Assembly (NCBI RefSeq): GCF_040675465.1
Contig: NZ_JBFAPA010000028.1
Span: forward strand, 62,001 to 126,000
Length of the DNA: 64,000 bases
DNA from: Kibdelosporangium sp040675465
Lineage (GTDB): Bacteria > Actinomycetota > Actinomycetes > Mycobacteriales > Pseudonocardiaceae
Direction: 5' to 3'
The notes under the pieces were generated by a model. It ran no database searches, was not told the origin of the DNA, and worked only from the letters and a program-made list of their open reading frames with translations. Position numbers and translations under genes: made by a program. Of the stretch, positions 46,001-53,214 are shown piece after piece. The stretch's first letter is position 1. Every line of letters starts with the position of its first letter.

Positions 46001-49000
46001 GGGTGACCTCGCCGGATCTGTTGTGGGAGCTGGTCGCGAACGGGATCGACGCGATTTCGGAGTTCCCGGCCGATCGTGGCTGGGATGAGCGTGTGTACGA
46101 CCCACAGCCAGGCAAACCAGGCAAGACGTACACGCGCCAGGGCGGGTTCCTGTACGACGCCGCGGACTTCGACGCGGGCATGTTCGGGATCAGCCCGGCC
46201 GACGCGCTGACAATGGACCCGCAGCAACGGCTTCTGCTGGAGACCTCGTGGGAGGCGTTGGAGAGTGCCGGAATCGACCCGGCCACGCTGAAAGGCAGCC
46301 CCACCGGGGTATTCGCCGGGCTGATGTACCACGACTACGGCCTGGGTGTGCAGTCGGCGATGACCGCTGGCGGCAGCCTGGCCTCGGGCCGAACCTCGTA
46401 CGCGTTCGGTCTCGAAGGGCCAGCGGTCACTGTGGACACCGCGTGTTCGTCCTCGTTGGTCGCTCTTCATCTGGCCGCGCAGGCATTGCGGTCGGGTGAG
46501 TGCTCGCTGGCGCTGGCCGGTGGCGTGGCTGTGATGGGCACGCCGGGCATGTTCATCGAGTTCAGCAGGCAGCGTGGGTTGGCCGCCGACGGCCGCAGTA
46601 AGCCGTTCTCGGCCGACGCGGACGGTACGAGCTGGGCCGAAGGCGCCGGAGTGCTGTTGCTGGAACGGCTCTCGGACGCACAGCGCAACGGTCATCCGGT
46701 GCTGGCGATCCTCCGGAGCACGGCGATCAACCAGGACGGCGCGTCCAACGGCATGACCGCGCCGAACGGCCCCGCCCAGCAACGTGTGATCCGCCAGGCG
46801 CTCGCCAACGCCGGTCTGTCCCCTTCGGACATCGACGTCGTCGAGGCACACGGCACCGGCACGACCTTGGGTGACCCGATCGAGGCGCAGGCCGTGCTGG
46901 CGACCTACGGACAGGACCGGGACGAGCCGCTCTGGCTGGGGTCGGTCAAGTCCAACATCGGCCACACCCAGGCGGCGTCCGGGGTGGCCGGGGTGATCAA
47001 GATGATCCAGGCGATCCGGCACGGCATCCTGCCCAAGACCCTGCATTCCGCCCGGCCGACGGACAAAGTGGACTGGGGCTCCGGAAACGTGCGGCTGCTG
47101 ACCGAGGCCCAGGAGTGGGTGGAGAACGGCCATCCGCGCCGGGCCGGGATCTCCTCGTTCGGCATCAGCGGCACCAACGCCCACGTGATCATCGAACAGG
47201 CCCCCGATCCTGGCAAGCGGGCCAAACCCGCTATGGCGTCGGCGATTCCCTGGGTGCTGTCCGGCAAGACACCGGCGGCGTTGTCAGCGCAGGCCGCGAA
47301 GCTGCTGTCCCATGTGGAGGAAGACCCGGAACTGAACCCGATCGACATCGGTTTCTCGCTCGCGACCGGCCGAGCCGTACTGCCGCATCGTGCGACAGTT
47401 GTCGGCGCCAACCGAACGAAGCTCACGCAGGCACTGACCGCACTGGCCGAGGGGCAGAGCCTGCAGGGAGTGGTGAAAGGCAACGGGGAGCTCGACGGGT
47501 CGACGGCGTTCCTGTTCACCGGCCAAGGCGCGCAACGACTCGGGATGGGACAGGAACTGCACGCCACCTATCCGGTGTTCGCGCAGGCGTTCGACGAGGT
47601 CGTCGCCGAGCTGGACAAGAGCCTGGACATGCCGCTGTGCGGGGTGATCTGGGGCGGGGACGAGGAACTGGTCAACCAGACGGTGTTCACCCAGGCCGGG
47701 TTGTTCGCCGTCGAGGTGGCGCTGTTCCGGTTGCTGGAGTCCTGGGGCGTCCGGCCCGGCTACCTGGCCGGCCACTCGATCGGCGAGATCACCGCCGCAT
47801 ACCTGGCAGGCGTGTTCTCGCTGGCCGACGCGGCGACACTGGTGGCCGCGCGGGGCTGGTTGATGCAGGAGTTGCCCGCGGGCGGGGCGATGGCCGCGAT
47901 CCAGGCCGGCGAGGACGAGGTCGCGCCGATGATGACCGGCAAGGTGACCATCGCCGCGGTCAACGGCCCGAGCTCCGTCGTGATCTCCGGCGCCGAGCAC
48001 ATTGTGGTCGAGGTGGCCGCCAGGTTCGCCGCTCAAGGCCGCCGGGCCGATCGCCTGCGGGTGTCGCACGCGTTCCACTCGTGCCACATGGACCCGATGC
48101 TGGCCGATTTCCGGGCCGTGCTGGAAGGTCTGACGTATCACCTGCCGCGGATTCCCGTGGTGTCCAGCGTGACCGGTGAGTTCGCTGATTGGCTGGACAC
48201 GCCGGACTACTGGGTGCGGCACGCTCGCGAGACCGTTCGGTTCGGCGACAGCATCAAGTTCCTGCGACGTAAAGGTGCTACCCGGTTCGTTGAGCTGGGA
48301 CCGGATGGCGTGCTCACCGGCATGGCCGAGCAGAGCGTTCCGGATGCCGTGCTGGTACCCGTGATCCGGCGCAACCGGCCAGAGACCAACGGTGTTGTCA
48401 CCGCCCTGGCCCAGCTGCACGTGTCCGGTGTGGACGTCGACTGGCGCGCCTTCTTCGCGGGCTCGAACGCTCGATTGGTCGACCTGCCGACCTATGCGTT
48501 CCAGCGGTCCAGGTACTGGATCGAACCGGCTGTGATGACCGGCGATGTGTCGGCGGTCGGGCAGATCCCCGATGACCATCCGCTGCTCGGGGCGGCGGTG
48601 CCGGCGCCGGACTCGGACAGCATGATCTTCACTGGACGACTGTCCACAAGCGACCAGCCGTGGCTCGCCGAACACCAGGTGCGGGGCTCGACCCTGCTGC
48701 CCGGCTCCGCGTTCGTCGACCTGGTCCTGCACGCCGGTGCGCAGGTCGGATGTGGGGTCGTCGAGGAACTCACGCTGCTGGAGCCGTTGACCACCCTGGA
48801 CGTCTCGATCCAGGTCGTCGTTGGCGCGCCGGACGAGACCGGGCGACGGCCGGTCCGTGTGTACGCGCACAAGGACACGTGGGTCCGCCATGCCGAGGGC
48901 ATTCTCGCTTCCGCAACGGTGTTACCGGACTTTTCGCTCACCGAATGGCCGCCGCCGGGCGCGATCCCGCAGGACATCGCGTTGTACGAGACCCTCGCTG

Positions 49001-51630
49001 AGTCCGGCTTCGGCTACGGCCGGGCGTTCCAGGGTGTGCAGGCGGTCTGGCGGCGCGGGGACGACCTGTTCGCCGAGGTCACGCTGCCGGTGCCGGGGGA
49101 CAGGTTCGTCATCCACCCGGCTCTGCTCGACGCGGCGATGCACCCGTTGGCACTGGAAGCCTCGACACAGGCGCTGGTGCCGTTCTCCTGGCACGGTGTT
49201 TCGGTTCATCGGGCCGGGGCGAGCGCGGTTCGAGTCCGGTTGCGGCCGGTGGAAGGCGGGACGTCGATCGTCATCGCCGACATGGCCGGTGTCCCCGTCG
49301 CTTCCGTGGATACCTTGGTACGGAGGCCCGCCGCGCAGGACTCGTTGCTCCGGGTGGAATGGACCGAGGTCCCCTTCGGCGAGGCGGCTGAACTTCCGGA
49401 TGTGCTGATGCTGGACTCCCCGGCGGGGGAAGTGCCCGGCGCGGTCCGCTGGATCCTCGACCAGGTGCTCGCCGCCGTCCAGTGGGCACTTGTCGACGAA
49501 CGCGCGCCGAAGCTCGTCATGGTCACCAAGAACGCGATGGCCACAGTGGACGGTGAGGACGTCGATGTCCGGCAGGCGCCGGTGTGGGGCGTCATGCGGG
49601 CAGCGCAGGCGGAGAACCCTGGCCGGTTCGTGCTCGTGGACATCGACGATGACGAGACCTCTCACGAGAACCTGGCCGCCGCGGTCGCCACAGGTGAACC
49701 GGAGTTGGCGCTTCGGCGCGGCAAGGTGCTCATTCCCCGGCTCACCAGAATGCCAGCCGGTGGTCCACAGTGGAGCGGTGACGGGATGGTCCTTGTCACT
49801 GGCGGGACAAGTGGGCTGGGCGCGCTCGTCGCCCGGCATCTGCACACCAACTACGGCATCCGCAACCTGCTGCTGGTGAGCCGCAGTGGTATGAACGCTC
49901 CACAGGCAGCGGCGTTGCAGGCCGAGCTGGGCGCCACGATCGAGGCGTGCGATGTGTCCGACCGCCAGGCCGTGGCGGACCTGTTGGCGAGGTATCCGGT
50001 CAGCGGGATCGTCCACGCGGCAGGCACGGCGGACAGCGGGATCGTCAGTTCGCTGTCGTCGGAACGGATGCACACAGTCCTGCAACCCAAGGCCGATGGC
50101 GCCTGGTACCTGCACGAACTCGCGGGTGACCTCGACCTGTTCGTCATGATCTCGTCCGCAGGTGGCCATGTCCTCGCCGCGGGACAAGGCAACTATGCGG
50201 CCGCGAACACCTTCCTGGACGCGTTGGCAGCACACCGCAAGGCTCGTGGGCTTCCGGCGGTATCGATGGCCTTCGGGCTGTGGGACGTCGAGACCGGACT
50301 CAGCAGGAACATCAACATGTCCAGATTGGACCGAGATGGCCTGCCTCCACTGTCGGCCGAGGAAGGGCTGAAGCTGTTCGACGCGGCCCTGGCTACGGAT
50401 GCGGCGCAGGTCGTGCCACTGCGGGTGGATCTCAACGCCCGAGGCGATCGAGTGCCGTTGTTGCGGGGAATGCGGCGCAAGCCGGCGGCCCGCCGCCCGC
50501 GGCTCGATACTTTGCCCGAGGAGGAACGGAATCAGGCCATCCTCAGCCTGATCCGGGCGCAGGCGGCCGAAGTACTGGGCTATGACGAGGCCGTCGACAC
50601 ACGCGCGGAGTTCGCCGGACTGGGCTTCGACTCGTTGAGTGCGTTGGACCTCCGCAACCGGATCAACGACGCCACCGGGCTGGCGTTGCCCTCGATGGCC
50701 GTGTTCGACGCGCGAACCCCGGCCGGTCTCGCCGAAAAGGTGTGCCAGGAGCTGGGAAAGACCACCAAGGACACCCTCCACGACCTGTTCCTGGCCTCCA
50801 TCACGGACGGGAACCTCCACAAGGGACTGTCGCTGCTCAAGGCGGTGGCAGCCCTGCGGCCCGAGTTCCACTCACCCGATGACCTCGCGGAACTCCCGGA
50901 GCCGGTCACGTTCGCCACACCCGAAGACACCCCGCGACGCCCCCGCCTGATCTGCCTGAGCACACCGACGGCGGCAGGCGGAGTCCACCAGCACGCCCGG
51001 CTCGCGGCCAAGATGCACATGCCGGTAACGGCGTTGCCAATGCCCGGCTTCAGTCCTGGTGAGAGCCTGCCGGACTCGTTCGACGCGGCGGTCTCGGTGC
51101 TCGCGGAAAGCGTGCGTCGCGCGGCCAACGGCGAACCATTCGTCCTTTTGGGATTCTCGTCTGGCGGGTTGCTGGCCCACGCGACCGCGGCCCAGCTGGA
51201 ACAGCTGGGAATCAAGCCCATGGCGGTGATCCTGCTGGACACCTACCGGCTCACCGAGGAGGGCAGCGACGAAGCCGGATCCGGTGTCGTACAGCAGATG
51301 GCGTTCGCCGTGCCGACGAAGGCCGCCGAACTGGGCGCCTTCAGCAGTACCCAGCTGTCGGCGATGGGTCGCTACGTCGAACTGTTGCCCAGCTTCACCA
51401 TGCGGCACGTGGCAGCGCCGGTGTTGTTCGTGCGGGCCGGTGAGCTGTTCGAGAACGGCGGTCAGGTCGCGGAGAACTGGCGCGCCACTTGGGATTCCGC
51501 GCACACGGTGCTGACCGTGCCGGGGACGCACTTCACCATCGCCGAGCAGAACGCCGGCACCACCGCGCGGGCCATCGAGGGATGGCTGGACACGGTCATC
51601 GTCGACGAGTACCTGGGAGGAACCCCTTGA
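37087..51630 (+). CDS. PKS-E: type I polyketide synthase, modules 8-10 and thioesterase
   Basis: This 4847-residue protein ends the assembly line. N-terminal docking helix (DEKLLEYLKRVTADL). M8: KS 35-431 (Cys183), AT 525-860 (GHSIGE, SHAFHS), DH 875-1100, KR 1265-1440, ACP. M9: KS 1608-2005, severely truncated AT 2099-2255, DH 2268-2505, KR 2640-2815, ACP. M10: KS 2958-3368, AT 3470-3815 (GHSIGE, SHAFHS), DH 3828-4080, KR 4232-4405, ACP 4485-4555, thioesterase 4615-4840. All three DH and KR domains retain their catalytic residues, so the last three cycles should give a triene ending in an alpha,beta-unsaturated acyl group. The thioesterase should close the ring on the starter amine. A TTA codon lies at 48922-48924. 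ATG 37087 follows GGGAG. The stop overlaps the next gene. Confidence 0.97.
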   Translation: MANDEKLLEYLKRVTADLHQTRLRLQEVMGRDAEPIAVIGMSCRYPGEAGSPEDLWRLVAEGQDAIGPAPADRGWTTTRQGGFLSGAADFDADFFGISPREALHTDPQQRIMLEICWEALERAGINPHSVRGQQVGMFAGSGLQDYAHLVDPDATGTSAAVISGRVAYLLGLEGPALTVDTACSSSLVALHLAAQSLRQRECSLALAGGVMVMSTPSSFQAFGGMAPDGRCKAFSESADGTGWSEGAGVLVLERLSDAQRNGHAVLALIRGSAVNQDGASNGLTAPNGLAQQRVIRQALANARLRPIEIDVVEAHGTGTTLGDPIEAEALRATYGRDRGRPLLLGSLKSNIGHSQAAAGVGGVIKMVQAMRHGLVPQSLHVTEPSGHVDWTGLRLVTEPTPWPRTGHPRRAGVSSFGISGTNAHVILEQAPPLEVDDEPEPEHWPAGTVVPWVVSGRTAEGRKAQAERLLADIDDQMDIDLAYSLATSRASLDHRAVVLAANRDAAISGLRAVAAGEGALQGAAMPGLTAFLFTGQGAQRLGMGRELYATFPAFADAMDAVLAHLDVPDVMFGTDADLLDQTGNAQPALFAIEVALYRLVESWGIKPDYLAGHSIGEIAAAHVAGVLSLEDACALMSARGRLMQDLPPGGAMVVVRADEFEVEAMLTDGVSIAAVNGPDSIVIAGQETEVLAIAERFGSTKRLRVSHAFHSVLMDPMLDEFRRVAETLTYSVPTIPIVSTVTGDVADGMDTAEYWVRHARQTVRFADGLRCLAQHGVTRFLELGPDGVLTSMARQTLNEGLLVPTMRRNQPEIHTLLTAISRLYVSGVDVDWPSFFVGSGGRRVDLPTAAFQRRRYWPTTERPIADAVVSMADADRVVLTGHLSVESQPWLADHVIGGEVLFPATGFVELAMQAGGSGLAELTLQKPLVVSGRMEIQVIVDGRKVTIHSRQNDEPWIMHAEGTLAPASDPVFEVTWPPEGERLDPGELYADLSYGPKFQGVQALWRNGDEILAEVALPAEGKYGIHPALFDACLHGARLLFDQPVMPFAWSGVDLHSSEASRLRVRLRPAGPNAITLIATDDTGRPVLSVDSLVLRPIGETKAAEAHHEDLFEVVWTPVEVTQGRVSTMEWDDLYGPMDLGPVPDIVFIRPDNADVHLATRKMLSAMQCWLQDERFAPSRLLVLTSGAMALPGEDVTDLAGAAIWGMVRTAQIETPDRFLIADIDDTGDIAAIVASDEPQSIVRAGTLYGARLSRTHAAAKQVSLHGTVLVTGASGKLGRLVCEHLVNHYGVRKLVLASREGQEAPDLDADITVVACDVANRDEVAALLAEHPVNGVVHLAGVLDDGTIASMTPERMSEVLRPKVDAVINLHDLTENLTAFVLFSSVSGVLGSPGQVNYAAANAFMDAFATHRRANGQAAQSLAWGLWSGGMADRADLDRIRQTGIGTLTDAEGLALFDAAIRRDAPVLVPMRWDRRPMGDADETPLLFRLVGRDRWRSAQAPSPPDALADRLARLGQPDREAAVLDLVRTQVALTLGHPATVDLDRTFADLGFDSLSVVEFRDALAAELGIALPATLGFDFPTPNLLARHLSRGGFQPAPVASDSSGDEIAIVAMACRYPGGVSSPDDLWRMVQFGTDAIGGFPDNRGWDIDHLDTATGEGGFLYEAGEFDPGFFGISPNEAATMDPQQYLLLETAWEAFERAGIDPAALKGSQTGFFAGMMYHDYPANSSTGALASGRVSYVFGLEGPSITVDTACSSSLVALHLAVQALRSGECSLALAGGVAVMATPETFVESTRQGGLSADGRCKAFAEGADGAGWAEGVGMLLVERLADARRNGHPVLAIVRGTATTQDGTSNGLTAPNGPAQQRVILQALANARLSPSDVDVVEGHGTGTVLGDPIEAQAVIAAYGHDRSEPLWLGSVKSNMGHTQAASGVAGIIKMVEAMRHGVMPKTLHVDEPASHVRWGNVRLLTEAREWTGPVRRAGVSSFGISGTNAHVIIEQAPVVDLPEPDQPAMVPWVLSAKTPQALQEQAERLVSHVDGLNTVDVGFSLAGRVTFDHRAVIIGEPDQLMTGLAALATGQGPGFLRGSGRTRGATAFLFTGGASDAGHELCDAYPGFARAFADGLEVALYRLLDSWGVVPAFVAGPRAEEIAPGIPAVSGDLAGAIGELAAQGVTRFVEVGADSTGLVQQVAPEAIVIPLLRPGKPEVASLLMAMGQLYVTGGTVDWARLLPGGRLVDLPTYAFQRQRFWSVAGRFEPMSTVELASGGVVLTGPVSTEAQPWLADHEVMGNVLMPGTGFVELALRAGAQMGCTTIEELTLLTPLVMDGEVQLQVSVTGTREVQIHAQREHEPWTLHAEGRLSERTNMMADLGEWPPRGATPMDLGSPYERLLDKGFAYGRAFRGLRTAWRHGDDLYAEVALPMQGEYAIHPALLDAAMHVAMLDGSGTLLPFVCKNVTLHGPASPMARVRITRPAADSISLEIADGSGHPVLSAGSIVGRPAMGTESMYKIDWTAVPLPATAEAIDVLECVTPEGDVPSAVRAVLDRVLPALRGAPGRLAVVTRAGDLCQAAVWGLVRAAQAENPGQFFLVEVDSAKSGQLTLRAVASGEPELAIRDGELYVPRLVKIAVPRNPVTLRGTVLITGGTSGVGAHIARQLARQGIRLVLASRRGPDAPEAAGLAELGAVIEACDVSDRDSVAALLARHQINAVIHAAGAFDNGMIGSLTPDRMDTVLKPKVDGAWHLHELASDLDAFILISSVGGLVLPGGQGNYAAANVFLDALAAYRAAQGLPAVSVSFGQWDGVGRQRPGRKAIPALSVDDSLTLFETAISAGETHLVAMRLGQLGGDVPALLRGMTTAAPVQSDILELVREFAAAILGHSGPEAIEPDRPFQELGFDSLAAVELRNQLSAATGRRLPATLAFDYPTAQAVADLLTESSVEPQPVAARASDDPIAVIGMSCRYPGGVTSPDLLWELVANGIDAISEFPADRGWDERVYDPQPGKPGKTYTRQGGFLYDAADFDAGMFGISPADALTMDPQQRLLLETSWEALESAGIDPATLKGSPTGVFAGLMYHDYGLGVQSAMTAGGSLASGRTSYAFGLEGPAVTVDTACSSSLVALHLAAQALRSGECSLALAGGVAVMGTPGMFIEFSRQRGLAADGRSKPFSADADGTSWAEGAGVLLLERLSDAQRNGHPVLAILRSTAINQDGASNGMTAPNGPAQQRVIRQALANAGLSPSDIDVVEAHGTGTTLGDPIEAQAVLATYGQDRDEPLWLGSVKSNIGHTQAASGVAGVIKMIQAIRHGILPKTLHSARPTDKVDWGSGNVRLLTEAQEWVENGHPRRAGISSFGISGTNAHVIIEQAPDPGKRAKPAMASAIPWVLSGKTPAALSAQAAKLLSHVEEDPELNPIDIGFSLATGRAVLPHRATVVGANRTKLTQALTALAEGQSLQGVVKGNGELDGSTAFLFTGQGAQRLGMGQELHATYPVFAQAFDEVVAELDKSLDMPLCGVIWGGDEELVNQTVFTQAGLFAVEVALFRLLESWGVRPGYLAGHSIGEITAAYLAGVFSLADAATLVAARGWLMQELPAGGAMAAIQAGEDEVAPMMTGKVTIAAVNGPSSVVISGAEHIVVEVAARFAAQGRRADRLRVSHAFHSCHMDPMLADFRAVLEGLTYHLPRIPVVSSVTGEFADWLDTPDYWVRHARETVRFGDSIKFLRRKGATRFVELGPDGVLTGMAEQSVPDAVLVPVIRRNRPETNGVVTALAQLHVSGVDVDWRAFFAGSNARLVDLPTYAFQRSRYWIEPAVMTGDVSAVGQIPDDHPLLGAAVPAPDSDSMIFTGRLSTSDQPWLAEHQVRGSTLLPGSAFVDLVLHAGAQVGCGVVEELTLLEPLTTLDVSIQVVVGAPDETGRRPVRVYAHKDTWVRHAEGILASATVLPDFSLTEWPPPGAIPQDIALYETLAESGFGYGRAFQGVQAVWRRGDDLFAEVTLPVPGDRFVIHPALLDAAMHPLALEASTQALVPFSWHGVSVHRAGASAVRVRLRPVEGGTSIVIADMAGVPVASVDTLVRRPAAQDSLLRVEWTEVPFGEAAELPDVLMLDSPAGEVPGAVRWILDQVLAAVQWALVDERAPKLVMVTKNAMATVDGEDVDVRQAPVWGVMRAAQAENPGRFVLVDIDDDETSHENLAAAVATGEPELALRRGKVLIPRLTRMPAGGPQWSGDGMVLVTGGTSGLGALVARHLHTNYGIRNLLLVSRSGMNAPQAAALQAELGATIEACDVSDRQAVADLLARYPVSGIVHAAGTADSGIVSSLSSERMHTVLQPKADGAWYLHELAGDLDLFVMISSAGGHVLAAGQGNYAAANTFLDALAAHRKARGLPAVSMAFGLWDVETGLSRNINMSRLDRDGLPPLSAEEGLKLFDAALATDAAQVVPLRVDLNARGDRVPLLRGMRRKPAARRPRLDTLPEEERNQAILSLIRAQAAEVLGYDEAVDTRAEFAGLGFDSLSALDLRNRINDATGLALPSMAVFDARTPAGLAEKVCQELGKTTKDTLHDLFLASITDGNLHKGLSLLKAVAALRPEFHSPDDLAELPEPVTFATPEDTPRRPRLICLSTPTAAGGVHQHARLAAKMHMPVTALPMPGFSPGESLPDSFDAAVSVLAESVRRAANGEPFVLLGFSSGGLLAHATAAQLEQLGIKPMAVILLDTYRLTEEGSDEAGSGVVQQMAFAVPTKAAELGAFSSTQLSAMGRYVELLPSFTMRHVAAPVLFVRAGELFENGGQVAENWRATWDSAHTVLTVPGTHFTIAEQNAGTTARAIEGWLDTVIVDEYLGGTP
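43384..43852 (+). other. Degenerate, truncated AT domain of module 9
   Basis: This is the shortest of the three AT remnants at about 470 bases. AFLFTGGA replaces the usual opening, part of the large subdomain persists (LLDSWGVVPAFVAG), and the elbow region reads GPRAEE with no serine. The sequence then passes directly to the C-terminal helix GVTRFVEVG. Both the nucleophile and the histidine subdomain are gone. The frame continues to FQRQRFW. Confidence 0.92.
50932..51600 (+). other. Terminal thioesterase domain
   Basis: This is an alpha/beta-hydrolase domain at the C-terminus of PKS-E. The nucleophile elbow is GFSSGG (Ser4691), the acid is probably the Asp in LLDTYR and the His is in GTHFTIAE. 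It is predicted to release the chain by amide formation with the starter amine, giving a macrolactam; macrolactone or hydrolytic release cannot be excluded from sequence. Confidence 0.88.
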
Positions 51631-53213
51631 GCTCCAGCACTTTCTCGATCAGCGAGCACCAGGTGGCCGAACGCCTGGACGAGTTCATGCTCGCGGCCGC
51701 CAAGATCACCCCCGGCCGGCAGGCGGTGGTGGAGGAGGACCCGAACGGCCGCCTGGTCACGATGACCTACCGCCAGCTGGAACGGCTCGTGCACGACTAC
51801 GCCTTCGCGCTGGACGAGCTCGGCCTGCACATCGGCGACCGGGTGGTGATCGAGTCGAACACCTCCGCGTCGGCGATCGCCATGTTCCTGGCCTGTTCCT
51901 CGCTGGGGATCACGTTCATCCCGGTCAGTCCCGAGGTGCCGGTGCAGCGGCTGATGTCGATCATCACCACCGCGGACGCGGCTTTCCACATGCAGCCGGT
52001 CGAAGGCCCACGGCAGGACCTGCCGGCGGATGTCCCCACTGGACGGTTCGGCAGGCACGGGTTGATCGTCGGCCGCGCGCCCAGGTCGACCACCCGTCAC
52101 CGCAGGGAGATCGCGCCCACGGACGCGGCCTACATGATCTTCACCTCGGGGACCACCGGCCGGCCGAAGGGCGTGGCGATGAGCCACCGCGCGGTGATCT
52201 CGTTCTACCGTGGGATGTTGTCGCACGCGATCATCACCAGCGATGCGCGGGTGGCCACGACTTCGCCGCTGCAGTGCGACTTCTCGTTGCTCGACATTGG
52301 ACTCGCGCTGGGCAGCGGCGCCACTCTGGTCGCTGTGCCCCGGGACGCGGTTCGCTGGCCACGCCGGTTCCTCCGGTTCCTGCAGGACACCGGGGCGACG
52401 CAGGTGAACGGCGTGCCGACGATCTGGCGCCAGGTGCTCCGGCACGAAGCGGCCGGACTGTCCGGACTGCACCAGATCCGGGGAATCCTGTTCTCCGGCG
52501 AGAACTTCCCGCTGGCCGACCTGCGCCGGCTGCAGCAGGCGCTGCCGATGGTGCGGATCGTGAACTGCTTCGGACCCACCGAGGCCATGGCGTTCTCGCT
52601 CACCGACGTGCCCAACCCGTTGCCGCCCACGGTGAAGCGGCTCTCCATCGGGTTCGCCTACCCCGGCGCGGAGATGATGATCGTGGACGACGACGGCCAC
52701 CCGATCAACCGGCCGCATGTGGTCGGCGAGATCTACATGCGCGGGCCGTCACTGTTCAACGGCTACTGGGACGATCCGGAGGCCACTCGGAGGGCGCTGG
52801 TCCTCGACCCGCTCAACCCACGATCGGGTCAGCTTGTCTATCGATCGGGCGATCTCGCCTACCGGGGCGAACACGGTGAGCTGTACTTCTGCGGCCGCGC
52901 CGACTCCCAGGTCAAGATCCGCGGCAACCGCGTGGAGCTGGGCGAGGTGGAGGGCAGGCTGGTCGAGTTCCCGGGCATCTCGGCCGCGGTGGCGTTCGTG
53001 CGGCAGCGGCCCGACCGGGACAGCGAGCTGAGCGCGTTCGTGGTGCTGGACGCCGGGGTGAGCGAGCTGGTCCAGCACGAGCTGACCGAGTTCTGCCGGG
53101 AGACGATGCCGGACTACATGGTGCCGCGGGATGTCCGCGTGCTCCCGGAACTCCCGGTGACCACCAACGGCAAGACCGACCGGGCCGCGCTCGCCGCCGC
53201 GGGCGAGATCTGA
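51627..53213 (+). CDS. Stand-alone adenylating enzyme, candidate beta-amino acid:ACP ligase (VinN/IdnL1-like)
   Basis: This is an ANL-superfamily enzyme of 528 residues. The phosphate loop FTSGTTGRPKG, the YGPTE-equivalent FGPTEAMAF, the YRSGDLAY segment and the A10 lysine (LPVTTNGKTDR) are all present. There is no carrier domain, so it must load a separate ACP, most likely the free ACP encoded at 56.5-56.9 kb. At the position of the amino-group-binding Asp the sequence reads CDFSLLD, retaining an Asp, consistent with an amino acid substrate. In macrolactam clusters the longer of two such ligases activates the beta-amino acid starter; that assignment is by analogy. Start TTG 51627 overlaps the PKS-E stop (TTGA) and has GGGAGGAA seven bases upstream; an upstream extension in the frame lies inside PKS-E and is not family-like. 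Confidence 0.8.
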   Translation: MSSSTFSISEHQVAERLDEFMLAAAKITPGRQAVVEEDPNGRLVTMTYRQLERLVHDYAFALDELGLHIGDRVVIESNTSASAIAMFLACSSLGITFIPVSPEVPVQRLMSIITTADAAFHMQPVEGPRQDLPADVPTGRFGRHGLIVGRAPRSTTRHRREIAPTDAAYMIFTSGTTGRPKGVAMSHRAVISFYRGMLSHAIITSDARVATTSPLQCDFSLLDIGLALGSGATLVAVPRDAVRWPRRFLRFLQDTGATQVNGVPTIWRQVLRHEAAGLSGLHQIRGILFSGENFPLADLRRLQQALPMVRIVNCFGPTEAMAFSLTDVPNPLPPTVKRLSIGFAYPGAEMMIVDDDGHPINRPHVVGEIYMRGPSLFNGYWDDPEATRRALVLDPLNPRSGQLVYRSGDLAYRGEHGELYFCGRADSQVKIRGNRVELGEVEGRLVEFPGISAAVAFVRQRPDRDSELSAFVVLDAGVSELVQHELTEFCRETMPDYMVPRDVRVLPELPVTTNGKTDRAALAAAGEI

Positions 53214-53214
53214 C

